From Syntrophomonadaceae bacterium (GTDB lineage Bacteria > Bacillota > Dethiobacteria > DTU022), in assembly GCA_003566935.1 (NCBI GenBank), contig PXBM01000136.1, forward strand, positions 1 through 6,854: 6,854 nucleotides of DNA, written 5' to 3'. The notes below the pieces were generated by a model, which saw nothing but the letters and a program-made list of their open reading frames with translations, had not been told where the DNA came from and did no database searches. Position 1 is the stretch's first letter, and the number at the start of each line of letters is the position of its first letter. Both the position numbers and the translations under genes were made by a program. Below are positions 1-5,987 of this stretch, one piece after another.

Positions 1-785
1 AAGTAATTTTAAATGATCGCGATTTGCTTACAGTAGATGAAAGAACTATGCGCCAGATCCGTGGTAATGAGGTAGCGATGATTTTCCAGGAACCGATGAC
101 TTCTTTTAATCCGGTTTATAAAATCGGTGATCAGGTCAGTGAAGCGATACGGTTGCACCAGGGGCTTAACAAGGATAGTGCCTGGCAGGAAGCAGCTAAA
201 ATGTTGGAACTGGTTGGGATCCCCCGGCCAGGAGAAGTTATTAACGATTATCCCCACCAGCTAAGCGGTGGAATGCGTCAGCGGGCCATGATCGCCATGG
301 CTTTGTCCTGTAACCCCAAGCTATTGATTGCCGATGAACCGACCACCGCCCTGGATGTTACCATCCAGGCCCAGATCCTCGAGCTAATGAAGGATCTACG
401 GGAAAGAATCAATACAGCAATTATATTTATTACCCATGATCTGGGTGTTATTGCCGAGATGGCTGACTATGTGGTGGTAATGTATTCCGGGAAAGTCGTT
501 GAGAACACTGATGTCAGGAGTTTGTTTAATAAACCTCTACACCCTTACACAGCAGGCTTGATTAAATCTAAGCCGATTCTTGAAGAAGATAAGGAATCTC
601 TTGCATATATTCCCGGTTCTGTTCCCAATCCTTCCGAAATGCCTGAGGGATGTGCCTTTAATCCGCGCTGCCCGGAAGTTATGGATATCTGCCGCCGGGA
701 GACCCCTGATCTTATAGAGCCGCAGCCGAAACACCTTGTCCGCTGCTGGCTATACCAAAAACAGAAAACTGAAGGGATGACTTAA
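1..785 (+). CDS. dppD: Oligopeptide/dipeptide ABC transporter ATP-binding protein (DppD/OppD family), 5'-truncated
   Basis: ATPase subunit of a peptide importer; it hydrolyses ATP on the cytoplasmic face of the membrane as a heterodimer with the next gene's product. The frame is open to the left edge (first full codon at 3), so the TTG at 24 is internal and the true start lies upstream. Counting from codon 3, 260 residues are visible. They hold the Q-loop FQEP (28-31), signature LSGGM (87-91), Walker B LLIADEP with D111 and E112, and the H-loop histidine H145. Walker A is missing and must lie in the cut-off part; the family is usually about 320-340 aa. The C-terminal oligopeptide-transporter domain begins near HPYTAG and carries four cysteines (217, 223, 230, 248). 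In some DppD proteins such cysteines bind a [4Fe-4S] cluster. The stop codon abuts the ATG of the partner gene, so the two are surely cotranscribed. Substrate (dipeptide, oligopeptide or other) cannot be told from the ATPase alone. Confidence 0.95.
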   Translation, partial: VILNDRDLLTVDERTMRQIRGNEVAMIFQEPMTSFNPVYKIGDQVSEAIRLHQGLNKDSAWQEAAKMLELVGIPRPGEVINDYPHQLSGGMRQRAMIAMALSCNPKLLIADEPTTALDVTIQAQILELMKDLRERINTAIIFITHDLGVIAEMADYVVVMYSGKVVENTDVRSLFNKPLHPYTAGLIKSKPILEEDKESLAYIPGSVPNPSEMPEGCAFNPRCPEVMDICRRETPDLIEPQPKHLVRCWLYQKQKTEGMT

Positions 786-1769
786 ATGGCAACCCCTGAA
801 TCGATTCTTGAAGTTGAAGGACTGAAAAAATACTTTGCGATTAAGACGGGAGTTTTCTCCCGCCTTGCGGGTTACGTTAAAGCTGTTGATGGTATAGATC
901 TGCGTATTAAACCCGGTGAAACTTACGGTCTGGTTGGGGAATCAGGCTGCGGCAAATCGACTGCCGGCATGAGTATTTTGAGAATGCTTACACCTACGGC
1001 CGGTTCAATAGTTTTCAAAGGCCGTGATATTATGGCTATGAATAAAGAGGAACTGCGCAATTTGCGCAGAGAAATGCAGATCATTTTCCAGGATCCCTAC
1101 AGCTCGCTAAATCCGCGTATGAGTATCGGGGAAGCTATCGGTGAGGCGCTGGAAGTACACGGCATTGCCAGCGGCAATGAGCGGCGTGAACGGGTGGAAT
1201 CAATCTTAAAGGTATGTGGACTGGATTCTTATCATTACCGGCGCTACCCTCATGAGTTTTCCGGTGGGCAGCGTCAGAGGGTCGGCATAGCCCGGGCCCT
1301 GGTCCTGGAACCGCAGTTTATCGTGGCTGATGAGCCAATTTCTGCGCTTGATGTTTCCATTCAGTCCCAGATTGTTAACCTTCTCGAGGATTTACAGGAA
1401 AGATTTGGCCTGACCTTTTTATTTATTTCTCATGATTTAAGTGTAGTTAAACATATAGCTGATCGGGTCGGGGTTATGTACCTGGGCCGGGTAGTTGAAG
1501 ATGCTCCCAAGAAAGAATTTTACTCTTCTCCGATGCATCCCTATTCCCAGGCCTTGCTTTCAGCTGTGCCTTCCATGAACCCGGACGTACAAAAAGAACG
1601 GGTTATTCTCAAAGGCGATGTGCCCAGCCCTTCAAATCCGCCGCCGGGCTGTACTTTCCATACCCGCTGTCCTATTGCGGAAAAGATGTGCTCTGAAGTA
1701 GTGCCGGTGCTTAAAAAAGCGGGCCCTGATCACTATGTTTCCTGTCACCTGGTGAAAGAGGTCAGCTAG
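786..1769 (+). CDS. dppF: Oligopeptide/dipeptide ABC transporter ATP-binding protein (DppF/OppF family)
   Basis: Second ATPase of the peptide importer, 327 aa, full length for the family. All nucleotide-binding motifs are present: Walker A GESGCGKST (51-59), Q-loop FQDP (101-104), signature FSGGQ (158-162), Walker B FIVADEP (178-184), D-loop SALD (186-189) and H-loop H216. The C-terminal oligopeptide-transporter domain follows (MHPYSQAL near 250) with cysteines at 289, 295, 302 and 320. Their spacing, C-x5-C-x6-C-x17-C, is exactly that of the upstream gene. The ATG follows the upstream TAA with no gap, and a GAAGGG ribosome binding site lies inside the end of dppD (771-776), which suggests coupled translation. 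No membrane or substrate-binding subunit is in the window; these would be expected upstream. DppF versus OppF or AppF cannot be separated by sequence reading alone. Confidence 0.95.
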   Translation: MATPESILEVEGLKKYFAIKTGVFSRLAGYVKAVDGIDLRIKPGETYGLVGESGCGKSTAGMSILRMLTPTAGSIVFKGRDIMAMNKEELRNLRREMQIIFQDPYSSLNPRMSIGEAIGEALEVHGIASGNERRERVESILKVCGLDSYHYRRYPHEFSGGQRQRVGIARALVLEPQFIVADEPISALDVSIQSQIVNLLEDLQERFGLTFLFISHDLSVVKHIADRVGVMYLGRVVEDAPKKEFYSSPMHPYSQALLSAVPSMNPDVQKERVILKGDVPSPSNPPPGCTFHTRCPIAEKMCSEVVPVLKKAGPDHYVSCHLVKEVS

Positions 1770-1820
1770 CCGGATAAACATAATACCGGAAAATCCCCGG
1801 TTTTAATAAGGAGGAAAAAA

Positions 1821-3116
1821 ATGCCCCCAGCTCCTGAACAAATCTTAAGTGACCTGGTCCGTATTGATAGTACCAATCCACCCGGTAATGAATATGCTGT
1901 TGCAGATTATTTAAAGAAGCTATTTGAAAATACCGCTGCAAACATTAAAATTGTTGAACCTGAAAAGGGGCGCAGCAGTTTTATTGCCAGGCTTGGCTCC
2001 GGTTCGAAAAAACTACTTTACCTTTCTCATTCTGACGTAGTCCCCGCTGGAGATGGTTGGGATTTCGAACCTTTTTCCGGTGAAATTAAAGACGGAGTTG
2101 TTCATGGCAGAGGTTCCCTCGACTGCAAGGATCTGCTGGCAGCCCAGGTATCCGCAGCCCTTCAGCTGATCGAAGAAAATTCGTCTTTGCAGGGAGAACT
2201 TATTATCGCTGCCATGGCCGATGAAGAAGCGGGTGGCCGCCTGGGTGCAGGTTACCTGACCGATAAGCATTCAGATTTAATCGAAGCAGATTATGCTGTA
2301 AATGAAGGTGCCGATCATCCGATTATTCTGGATGGACGGATGCTCTATTTCCTGCAGGTTGGAGAAAAAGGTACTGCCTGGTGTAAATTGAAAGCGCACG
2401 GCAAGTCGGGTCATGGCTCAATTCCTCCCCTGGCCGACAATGCTATAGTCAAAATTACCAGGGCGGTAAGTCGTCTTTATAACTACCGGTCGGAAGTAAT
2501 TCTCATCCCTGAAGTTAAAAAACTTTTAAAAAACCTGGCGAATCTCTCTGGGGTAAAAGTTGACTCAATTGAACCTGATCAGGTTGATGAGCTTCTTGAA
2601 CAGCTGCCTTTTGATCGTTCTTTTATAGAATCATTGCGATCTATGACCCGGATGACCCTCTCACCAAATATTATCAGCGGAGGTGCGAAAACCAATATTG
2701 TACCCGATTACTGTGAAGCAGAGATTGATATCAGGATATTGCCTGGCCAGGACTGTGAATATGTGGAGTCCGAACTGCGCCTGATCATCAGTAAGGATAT
2801 TGAAATAGAATTTACCGAGTACCGTGCACCCACCTTTTCCAGTTCCAACGAGAAATTTTATAAACTGATGGAAGAGACAACCCTGGAAATGGCCGGTGAT
2901 AAAGCGCTCTGCCTGCCGATTATCTCTGCCGGTTCCACTGATTCAAAATACATCCGCAGTGCCGGTATTCACGCTTACGGGGTTGGTCATATGGCAGAAG
3001 GTTTTGATTCCGAACTGAGGACAACTGTCCATGGCAGAAACGAACGTACTGATATTGATAGTCTTCACTTCAAAACAGAATTTTTCAAAAAGCTGGCCCA
3101 AAAGTACCTGGGCTAA
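1821..3116 (+). CDS. M20-family zinc metallopeptidase (ArgE/DapE/ACY1/CPG2 superfamily)
   Basis: A predicted cytosolic di-zinc amidohydrolase of 431 aa that cleaves small peptides or N-acyl amino acids; the exact substrate is unknown. The usual metal and catalytic positions are visible: H70 and D72 in SHSDVVP, bridging D101 in GRGSLDCK, the E135-E136 pair in MADEEAGG (general base and metal ligand), E162 in VNEGA, and H404 in VHGRNER. H198 in SGHGS matches the dimerisation-domain histidine that completes the active site across the dimer. The C-terminal part also has the substrate-binding-type stretch GSTDSKYIR (371-379). There is no signal peptide, so it should act in the cytoplasm. The start is well supported by AAGGAGG at 1808-1814, six bases before the ATG. 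It lies 51 bases after dppF, which fits hydrolysis of imported peptides. Alternatives in the same superfamily are a deacetylase (ArgE-like), a succinyl-diaminopimelate desuccinylase (DapE) or an aminoacylase; the context favours a peptidase. Confidence 0.88.
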   Translation: MPPAPEQILSDLVRIDSTNPPGNEYAVADYLKKLFENTAANIKIVEPEKGRSSFIARLGSGSKKLLYLSHSDVVPAGDGWDFEPFSGEIKDGVVHGRGSLDCKDLLAAQVSAALQLIEENSSLQGELIIAAMADEEAGGRLGAGYLTDKHSDLIEADYAVNEGADHPIILDGRMLYFLQVGEKGTAWCKLKAHGKSGHGSIPPLADNAIVKITRAVSRLYNYRSEVILIPEVKKLLKNLANLSGVKVDSIEPDQVDELLEQLPFDRSFIESLRSMTRMTLSPNIISGGAKTNIVPDYCEAEIDIRILPGQDCEYVESELRLIISKDIEIEFTEYRAPTFSSSNEKFYKLMEETTLEMAGDKALCLPIISAGSTDSKYIRSAGIHAYGVGHMAEGFDSELRTTVHGRNERTDIDSLHFKTEFFKKLAQKYLG

Positions 3117-3132
3117 GCTGCAGTTACCACCT

Positions 3133-3138
3133 GGAAGG
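3133..3138 (+). promoter_or_regulatory. Ribosome binding site deciding the start of the CoA-dehydratase-related gene
   Basis: GGAAGG lies eight bases before the ATG at 3147. The upstream in-frame GTG at 3138 overlaps this motif and has no ribosome binding site of its own. The ATG is therefore preferred, which removes three residues from the longest reading. Confidence 0.6.
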
Positions 3139-3146
3139 TGACAGTG

Positions 3147-4232
3147 ATGAAAGTATCTTATGGTCATATGGGGACTTTAACCCCGGTTATTGAGATGCTT
3201 CTCGAAGACTTAGGTCAGGAGCCGATTACCCCTGATCGGCCCACCCGGCAAACCCTGTCCCTGGGGGCTAAGTATGCTCCCGAGTTTGCCTGCATACCCT
3301 TTAAAATTGTGCTCGGTACATACATTGAAGGTCTGGAAAGGGGCGCCGATACCCTAATGAGCGGTGGCGGTTACGGCCCCTGCAGGGCAGGTCTTTATGG
3401 AGAACTGCATAAGCGGATCTTAAAGGACCTTGGTTATGACTTTGACTTCATTTTTTTCTGGCCCCCTTTGAGAAAGCCAGCCCATTTTATCCGCCAGCTT
3501 AAGAAAACCAAGGCCCCTCTTTCCTGGGGTTACTTATGGCGTTCATTTAAGAAATGCTACAAGAAATTAGCGGTTCTGGATGATCTGGAAATGCTAACCC
3601 AGCAGATCAGACCCCGCGAGCATAAGCCGGGTTCGACTTCCCGGGCATTTGACCAGGCCTACCGGATGATGAGACAGGTTAAATCGGAGCGGGAAATAGA
3701 AGAAGCGGGTGAAGCAGCCCGTCAGATTATTTGTGACGTGCCTCAAGACAGTGAAAAGGAAGTATTGAAGGTCGGCATAATTGGTGAGATTTATGTTCAG
3801 CTGGAGCCTTTTGCTAACTTTTTTCTTGAAGAACAACTGGGGCATATGGGCGTGGAAGCGCGCCGTTCAATCTACCTGACCAGCTACGCCCGTCATGATG
3901 TCCTTTCTACTAAGGGTGATATGGGCAGCCGTAGATTGGCCATGCCCTATCTCGCACAAAAGGTTGGCGGACACGGGCAAAACAGTGTCGGTGATATCAT
4001 TCGCTATGCAAAGCAGGGTTTCGACGGTGTAGTGCAACTGGCTCCGTTTTCATGCATACCGGAAATTGTGGCCAAAAGCCTGGTGCCGCAGCTGAGCAAA
4101 GATCATGGTATTCCGGTATTAACCCTCTTTATCGATGAACAGACCGGGGCAGCCGGCATACAAACACGGTTAGAGGCTTTTATCGACTTAATGAGCCAGC
4201 GCCGTTCCCGCAACCTGGGTGTGGGCTTCTGA
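3147..4232 (+). CDS. 2-hydroxyacyl-CoA dehydratase / activase-related iron-sulfur protein (DUF2229-like)
   Basis: Predicted soluble protein of 361 aa resembling the 'CoA activase' or acyl-CoA dehydratase activase-related proteins of anaerobic Clostridia, which share a fold with the HgdB/HadB-type dehydratase subunits. Visible landmarks are GHMGTLTP near the N-terminus, C49 in ACIPFK, C79 in GGGYGPCRAGLYGE, a second domain opening with KVGIIGEIYV (about 208-217), and C303 in APFSCIPE followed by a TLFIDEQTG stretch. Three such cysteines fit the three-cysteine ligation of a [4Fe-4S] cluster known in 2-hydroxyacyl-CoA dehydratases; that it holds here is inference. C137 and C196 lie outside these motifs. 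It follows the peptidase after 30 bases and is probably in the same transcript. No dehydratase partner, ATPase activator or CoA-transferase is present, so its reaction is unknown. Family assignment is fairly sure, function is not. Confidence 0.75.
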   Translation: MKVSYGHMGTLTPVIEMLLEDLGQEPITPDRPTRQTLSLGAKYAPEFACIPFKIVLGTYIEGLERGADTLMSGGGYGPCRAGLYGELHKRILKDLGYDFDFIFFWPPLRKPAHFIRQLKKTKAPLSWGYLWRSFKKCYKKLAVLDDLEMLTQQIRPREHKPGSTSRAFDQAYRMMRQVKSEREIEEAGEAARQIICDVPQDSEKEVLKVGIIGEIYVQLEPFANFFLEEQLGHMGVEARRSIYLTSYARHDVLSTKGDMGSRRLAMPYLAQKVGGHGQNSVGDIIRYAKQGFDGVVQLAPFSCIPEIVAKSLVPQLSKDHGIPVLTLFIDEQTGAAGIQTRLEAFIDLMSQRRSRNLGVGF

Positions 4233-4294
4233 ACGATCAGCGAGTGAAATTTTCTTCAGCAGGCAAGCTCAGTCCCATATCAACAAATATCACT

Positions 4295-4307
4295 TATAAT
4301 GGATAAT
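4295..4307 (+). promoter_or_regulatory. Possible -10 region upstream of dusB
   Basis: The 95-base gap before dusB contains a perfect TATAAT (4295-4300) and an overlapping-range GATAAT (4302-4307). No good -35 lies 17 bases before the first; the second has a poor TCAACA at 4280-4285 with 16-base spacing. A start near 4307-4314 would give a very short leader. dusB may have its own promoter, but read-through from the genes upstream is also possible since no terminator is evident. Confidence 0.3.
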
Positions 4308-4312
4308 AAACT

Positions 4313-4318
4313 GGAGAG
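4313..4318 (+). promoter_or_regulatory. Ribosome binding site supporting the TTG start of dusB
   Basis: GGAGAG lies nine bases before the TTG at 4328. The first in-frame ATG is residue 19, inside the conserved LAPMAGV motif, so initiation must occur before it. TTG is the best-placed candidate. Confidence 0.6.
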
Positions 4319-4327
4319 TACTTTCAA

Positions 4328-5302
4328 TTGCTGCTAAAAATTGGTTCCATAAATATAGATCCCGGATTAGCCCTGGCCCCGATGGCCGGTGTAGCCGATC
4401 ATCCCTTCCGGGTCCTGGTTAAAGAACAGGGCTGTCCCCTGGTTTACTCCGAAATGATCAGCGCCAAGGGTCTTGTTTACAGCAACAGGCGTAACAGGGC
4501 ACTATTACATTTTACCGAACGGGAAAGGCCGATTGGTTTTCAACTGTTTGGTTCAGACCCGGAGATTCTGGCAGAAGGGGCTCGCATTATTGAAAGCTAT
4601 GAGCCCGACTTTATCGATCTTAATTTCGGCTGCCCTACCCCTAAAATTGTTCGTAATGGCGATGGCGGCGCCCTGATGCGAAATCCCGCCCTGTGCGGCG
4701 AAATATTCAGGAAAGTTTCTACAGCTGTTTCCTGCCCGGTAACTGTAAAAATACGGACGGGTTGGGATGAAAACAATATAAATGCTACCGAAGTTGCCCT
4801 GCTGGCAGAGGAAAACGGGGTTAAAGTAGTTACAGTACATGGCAGAACGGTGAAGCAGGGCTACCAGGGCGAAGCTGACTGGAGAATGGTTAAGATAGTC
4901 AAAGAAAATCTTACCATACCGGTTATCGGTAACGGCGATATTGATTCACCGCAAAAAGCTGAAGAGATGATAAATTACAGCCGCTGTGACGGAATTATGG
5001 TGGGCCGGGCGGCCCGCGGGAACCCGTGGATCTTCAGGGCTATCCTGGCCTGGCTGCAGGAAAGAAAAGAGCTGGAGGCACCCGGGGCAGAGGATATTTA
5101 TGAGATGGTTTTACGACACTTTAAGCTGCTAAGTGACTTTAAGGGAGAAAAAATTGCCGCCAGGGAAATGCGCCGCCATGCCGCCTGGTATGTCAGGGGA
5201 TTGAAGGGCGCTTCGGCAGCAAGACAGCAGCTGGTTCGTGTAAAGACCGATGAGGAATTAAAAGCAATCATGAAAGAGCTTCTCCGCTTGAACAGCAGTT
5301 AA
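4328..5302 (+). CDS. dusB: tRNA-dihydrouridine synthase, DusB/NifR3 type
   Basis: FMN- and NADPH-dependent enzyme that reduces uridines to dihydrouridine in the D-loop region of tRNA; cytosolic. At 324 aa it has normal family length. The TIM-barrel domain shows LAPMAGVADHPFR (16-28), FQLFGS (71-76) and DLNFGCPTPK with catalytic C102. NGDGGALMRNP (110-120), K141 in VKIRTGW, HGRT with H171, GNGDI (201-205) and the phosphate-binding-type GRAARGNPW (227-235) follow. The C-terminal helical tRNA-binding domain includes the REMRRHAAWYVRGLKGA region (about 279-295). The start is TTG, supported by GGAGAG nine bases upstream. In many Bacillota dusB lies beside coaX, greA or lysS; here it instead lies between a CoA-dehydratase-related gene and an HTH regulator. 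Which tRNA position it modifies cannot be read from the sequence. Confidence 0.95.
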   Translation: MLLKIGSINIDPGLALAPMAGVADHPFRVLVKEQGCPLVYSEMISAKGLVYSNRRNRALLHFTERERPIGFQLFGSDPEILAEGARIIESYEPDFIDLNFGCPTPKIVRNGDGGALMRNPALCGEIFRKVSTAVSCPVTVKIRTGWDENNINATEVALLAEENGVKVVTVHGRTVKQGYQGEADWRMVKIVKENLTIPVIGNGDIDSPQKAEEMINYSRCDGIMVGRAARGNPWIFRAILAWLQERKELEAPGAEDIYEMVLRHFKLLSDFKGEKIAAREMRRHAAWYVRGLKGASAARQQLVRVKTDEELKAIMKELLRLNSS

Positions 5303-5325
5303 TATTATCTTGCTTGTTCCGGTCA

Positions 5326-5354
5326 TTGCAACAAGGAGAGAATAATAGTAGAAT
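5326..5354 (+). promoter_or_regulatory. Predicted sigma-A-type promoter of the HTH gene pair
   Basis: TTGCAA (5326-5331) is followed after exactly 17 bases by TAGAAT (5349-5354). These match the -35 and -10 consensus at four and five of six positions. Transcription would begin near 5361, giving a leader of about 70 bases before the ATG at 5432. The site lies in the gap after dusB and points into the regulator gene. Assigned by eye only. Confidence 0.45.
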
Positions 5355-5362
5355 TGATTCGG

Positions 5363-5379
5363 GCACAAAGTTGTGCACA
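5363..5379 (+). promoter_or_regulatory. Inverted repeat at the predicted transcription start; candidate operator
   Basis: GCACAA (5363-5368) and TTGTGC (5371-5376) form a perfect 6+6 inverted repeat with a two-base spacer. It partly overlaps a second palindrome, TGTGCACA (5372-5379). The repeat begins about nine bases after the predicted -10, where a repressor would block initiation. The gene that follows encodes an HTH protein, so autoregulation is a natural guess. The arms are short and chance occurrence is possible. Confidence 0.35.
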
Positions 5380-5420
5380 GCTGCTTTAAGCCACTTTCTT
5401 TTTGCCATACTTTAAAAAGC

Positions 5421-5425
5421 GGAGG
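5421..5425 (+). promoter_or_regulatory. Ribosome binding site deciding the start of the HTH gene
   Basis: GGAGG lies six bases before the ATG at 5432. A longer reading from TTG at 5402 would place this motif inside the coding region and has no ribosome binding site of its own, so the ATG is chosen. Confidence 0.8.
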
Positions 5426-5431
5426 CCTGTT

Positions 5432-5965
5432 ATGCAATCTGAACGTCTCTACAGGATTGGTGAAAAACTGGTCAGCCTGGATAAAACAGTACGCCTGGTT
5501 GGGCAAACCTTAGAGCTGCGTGAGCAGGGCTATTCCCAGCAGGAAACAGCTAAAAGGCTGCACCTGGACCGCAGCTTTGTTTCCCGGATTGAAACAGTCG
5601 GCGAAGTCCGCAAAGGCAACCGCCTGGCAGTTATCGGTTTCCCCCTGGCCAACACAGACTCTATAACTACCTTGTGTCGTGAATATGGCCTTGATTTCCA
5701 CTTGATTCTTAATAACAGTGAACGCTGGGCAATGGTTCAGGATCAGCAGGCTCTTGATTTTTTCAACCGGATCCTGGAGCTGGTAGCCCGGCTGCGCCAG
5801 TTTGACGTATTGATAATGATTACCTCGGAAAAGTGGTACCAGCTGGCAGATGCTCTGCTGGATATCGAAATAATCCACCTTGAGCTTGGTCCATCACCAA
5901 TTGATGAAGATCGGCACTTTGATCAGAAACGCCTGGAAGATATATTGGACCAGGTGTCGAAGTAA
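5432..5965 (+). CDS. Helix-turn-helix regulator with an uncharacterised C-terminal alpha/beta domain
   Basis: Small cytosolic protein of 177 aa, probably a DNA-binding regulator. Residues about 22-56 form a helix-turn-helix: a first helix around QTLELREQG, a turn at YSQQETAKRLHL, and a recognition helix around DRSFVSRIETV. The rest (about 63-150) reads as alternating strands and helices: RLAVIGFPL, FHLILNN, a long helix over about 104-122, FDVLIMITS and IEIIHLELG. This could be a small ligand-sensing or partner-binding domain, but I do not recognise it. There is no membrane segment. The gene is preceded by a plausible promoter and inverted repeat and followed after 22 bases by the next gene, so the two form a likely operon. 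It may regulate that partner, itself, or both. DNA binding is a fairly confident inference; the signal sensed is unknown. Confidence 0.72.
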   Translation: MQSERLYRIGEKLVSLDKTVRLVGQTLELREQGYSQQETAKRLHLDRSFVSRIETVGEVRKGNRLAVIGFPLANTDSITTLCREYGLDFHLILNNSERWAMVQDQQALDFFNRILELVARLRQFDVLIMITSEKWYQLADALLDIEIIHLELGPSPIDEDRHFDQKRLEDILDQVSK

Positions 5966-5971
5966 AAGTGA

Positions 5972-5977
5972 AGGGAG
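5972..5977 (+). promoter_or_regulatory. Ribosome binding site for the TTG start at 5988
   Basis: AGGGAG lies ten bases before the TTG at 5988, within the 22-base gap after the HTH gene. The TTG reading gives a hydrophobic first strand (KRVVGISLGSS). The next candidate, GTG at 6000, would cut into it. Confidence 0.55.
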
Positions 5978-5987
5978 CGATTTTACT

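Noticed and set aside
24..26. TTG as the start of the first ATPase gene
   Set aside because: The frame stays open to the left edge with family-like residues (LNDRDLLT) before it, and the protein would lack Walker A. The gene is cut by the window.
1785..1804. ACCGG / CCGGT hairpin followed by TTTT after dppF, as a terminator
   Set aside because: The stem is only five pairs and it lies just before a strong ribosome binding site of a gene that fits the same operon. At most a weak attenuator.
3138..3140. GTG as the start of the CoA-dehydratase-related gene
   Set aside because: It overlaps the GGAAGG ribosome binding site; the ATG at 3147 is better spaced.
4473..4676. 67-codon + strand frame inside dusB
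   Set aside because: It overlaps the conserved catalytic region of dusB in another frame and has no features of its own.
5313..5335. CTTGTT / AACAAG hairpin downstream of dusB, as a terminator
   Set aside because: The stem is six AT-rich pairs with an 11-base loop and no T-run follows. It also overlaps the predicted -35.
5333..5389. AAGGAGAG followed by a TTG-started frame of 11 codons, as a leader peptide
   Set aside because: The spacing (13 bases to TTG at 5354) is too long, the TTG overlaps the predicted -10, and nothing in the peptide is distinctive.
5402..5404. TTG as the start of the HTH gene
   Set aside because: It has no ribosome binding site, and a strong GGAGG precedes the ATG at 5432.
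5510..5878. 122-codon frame on the - strand over the HTH gene
   Set aside because: It is the shadow of a well-supported + strand gene and lacks a ribosome binding site and recognisable motifs. The other - strand frames (for example 2013-2270, 3594-3845, 4553-4840, 5894-6139, 6197-6406, 6629-6838) are rejected for the same reason.
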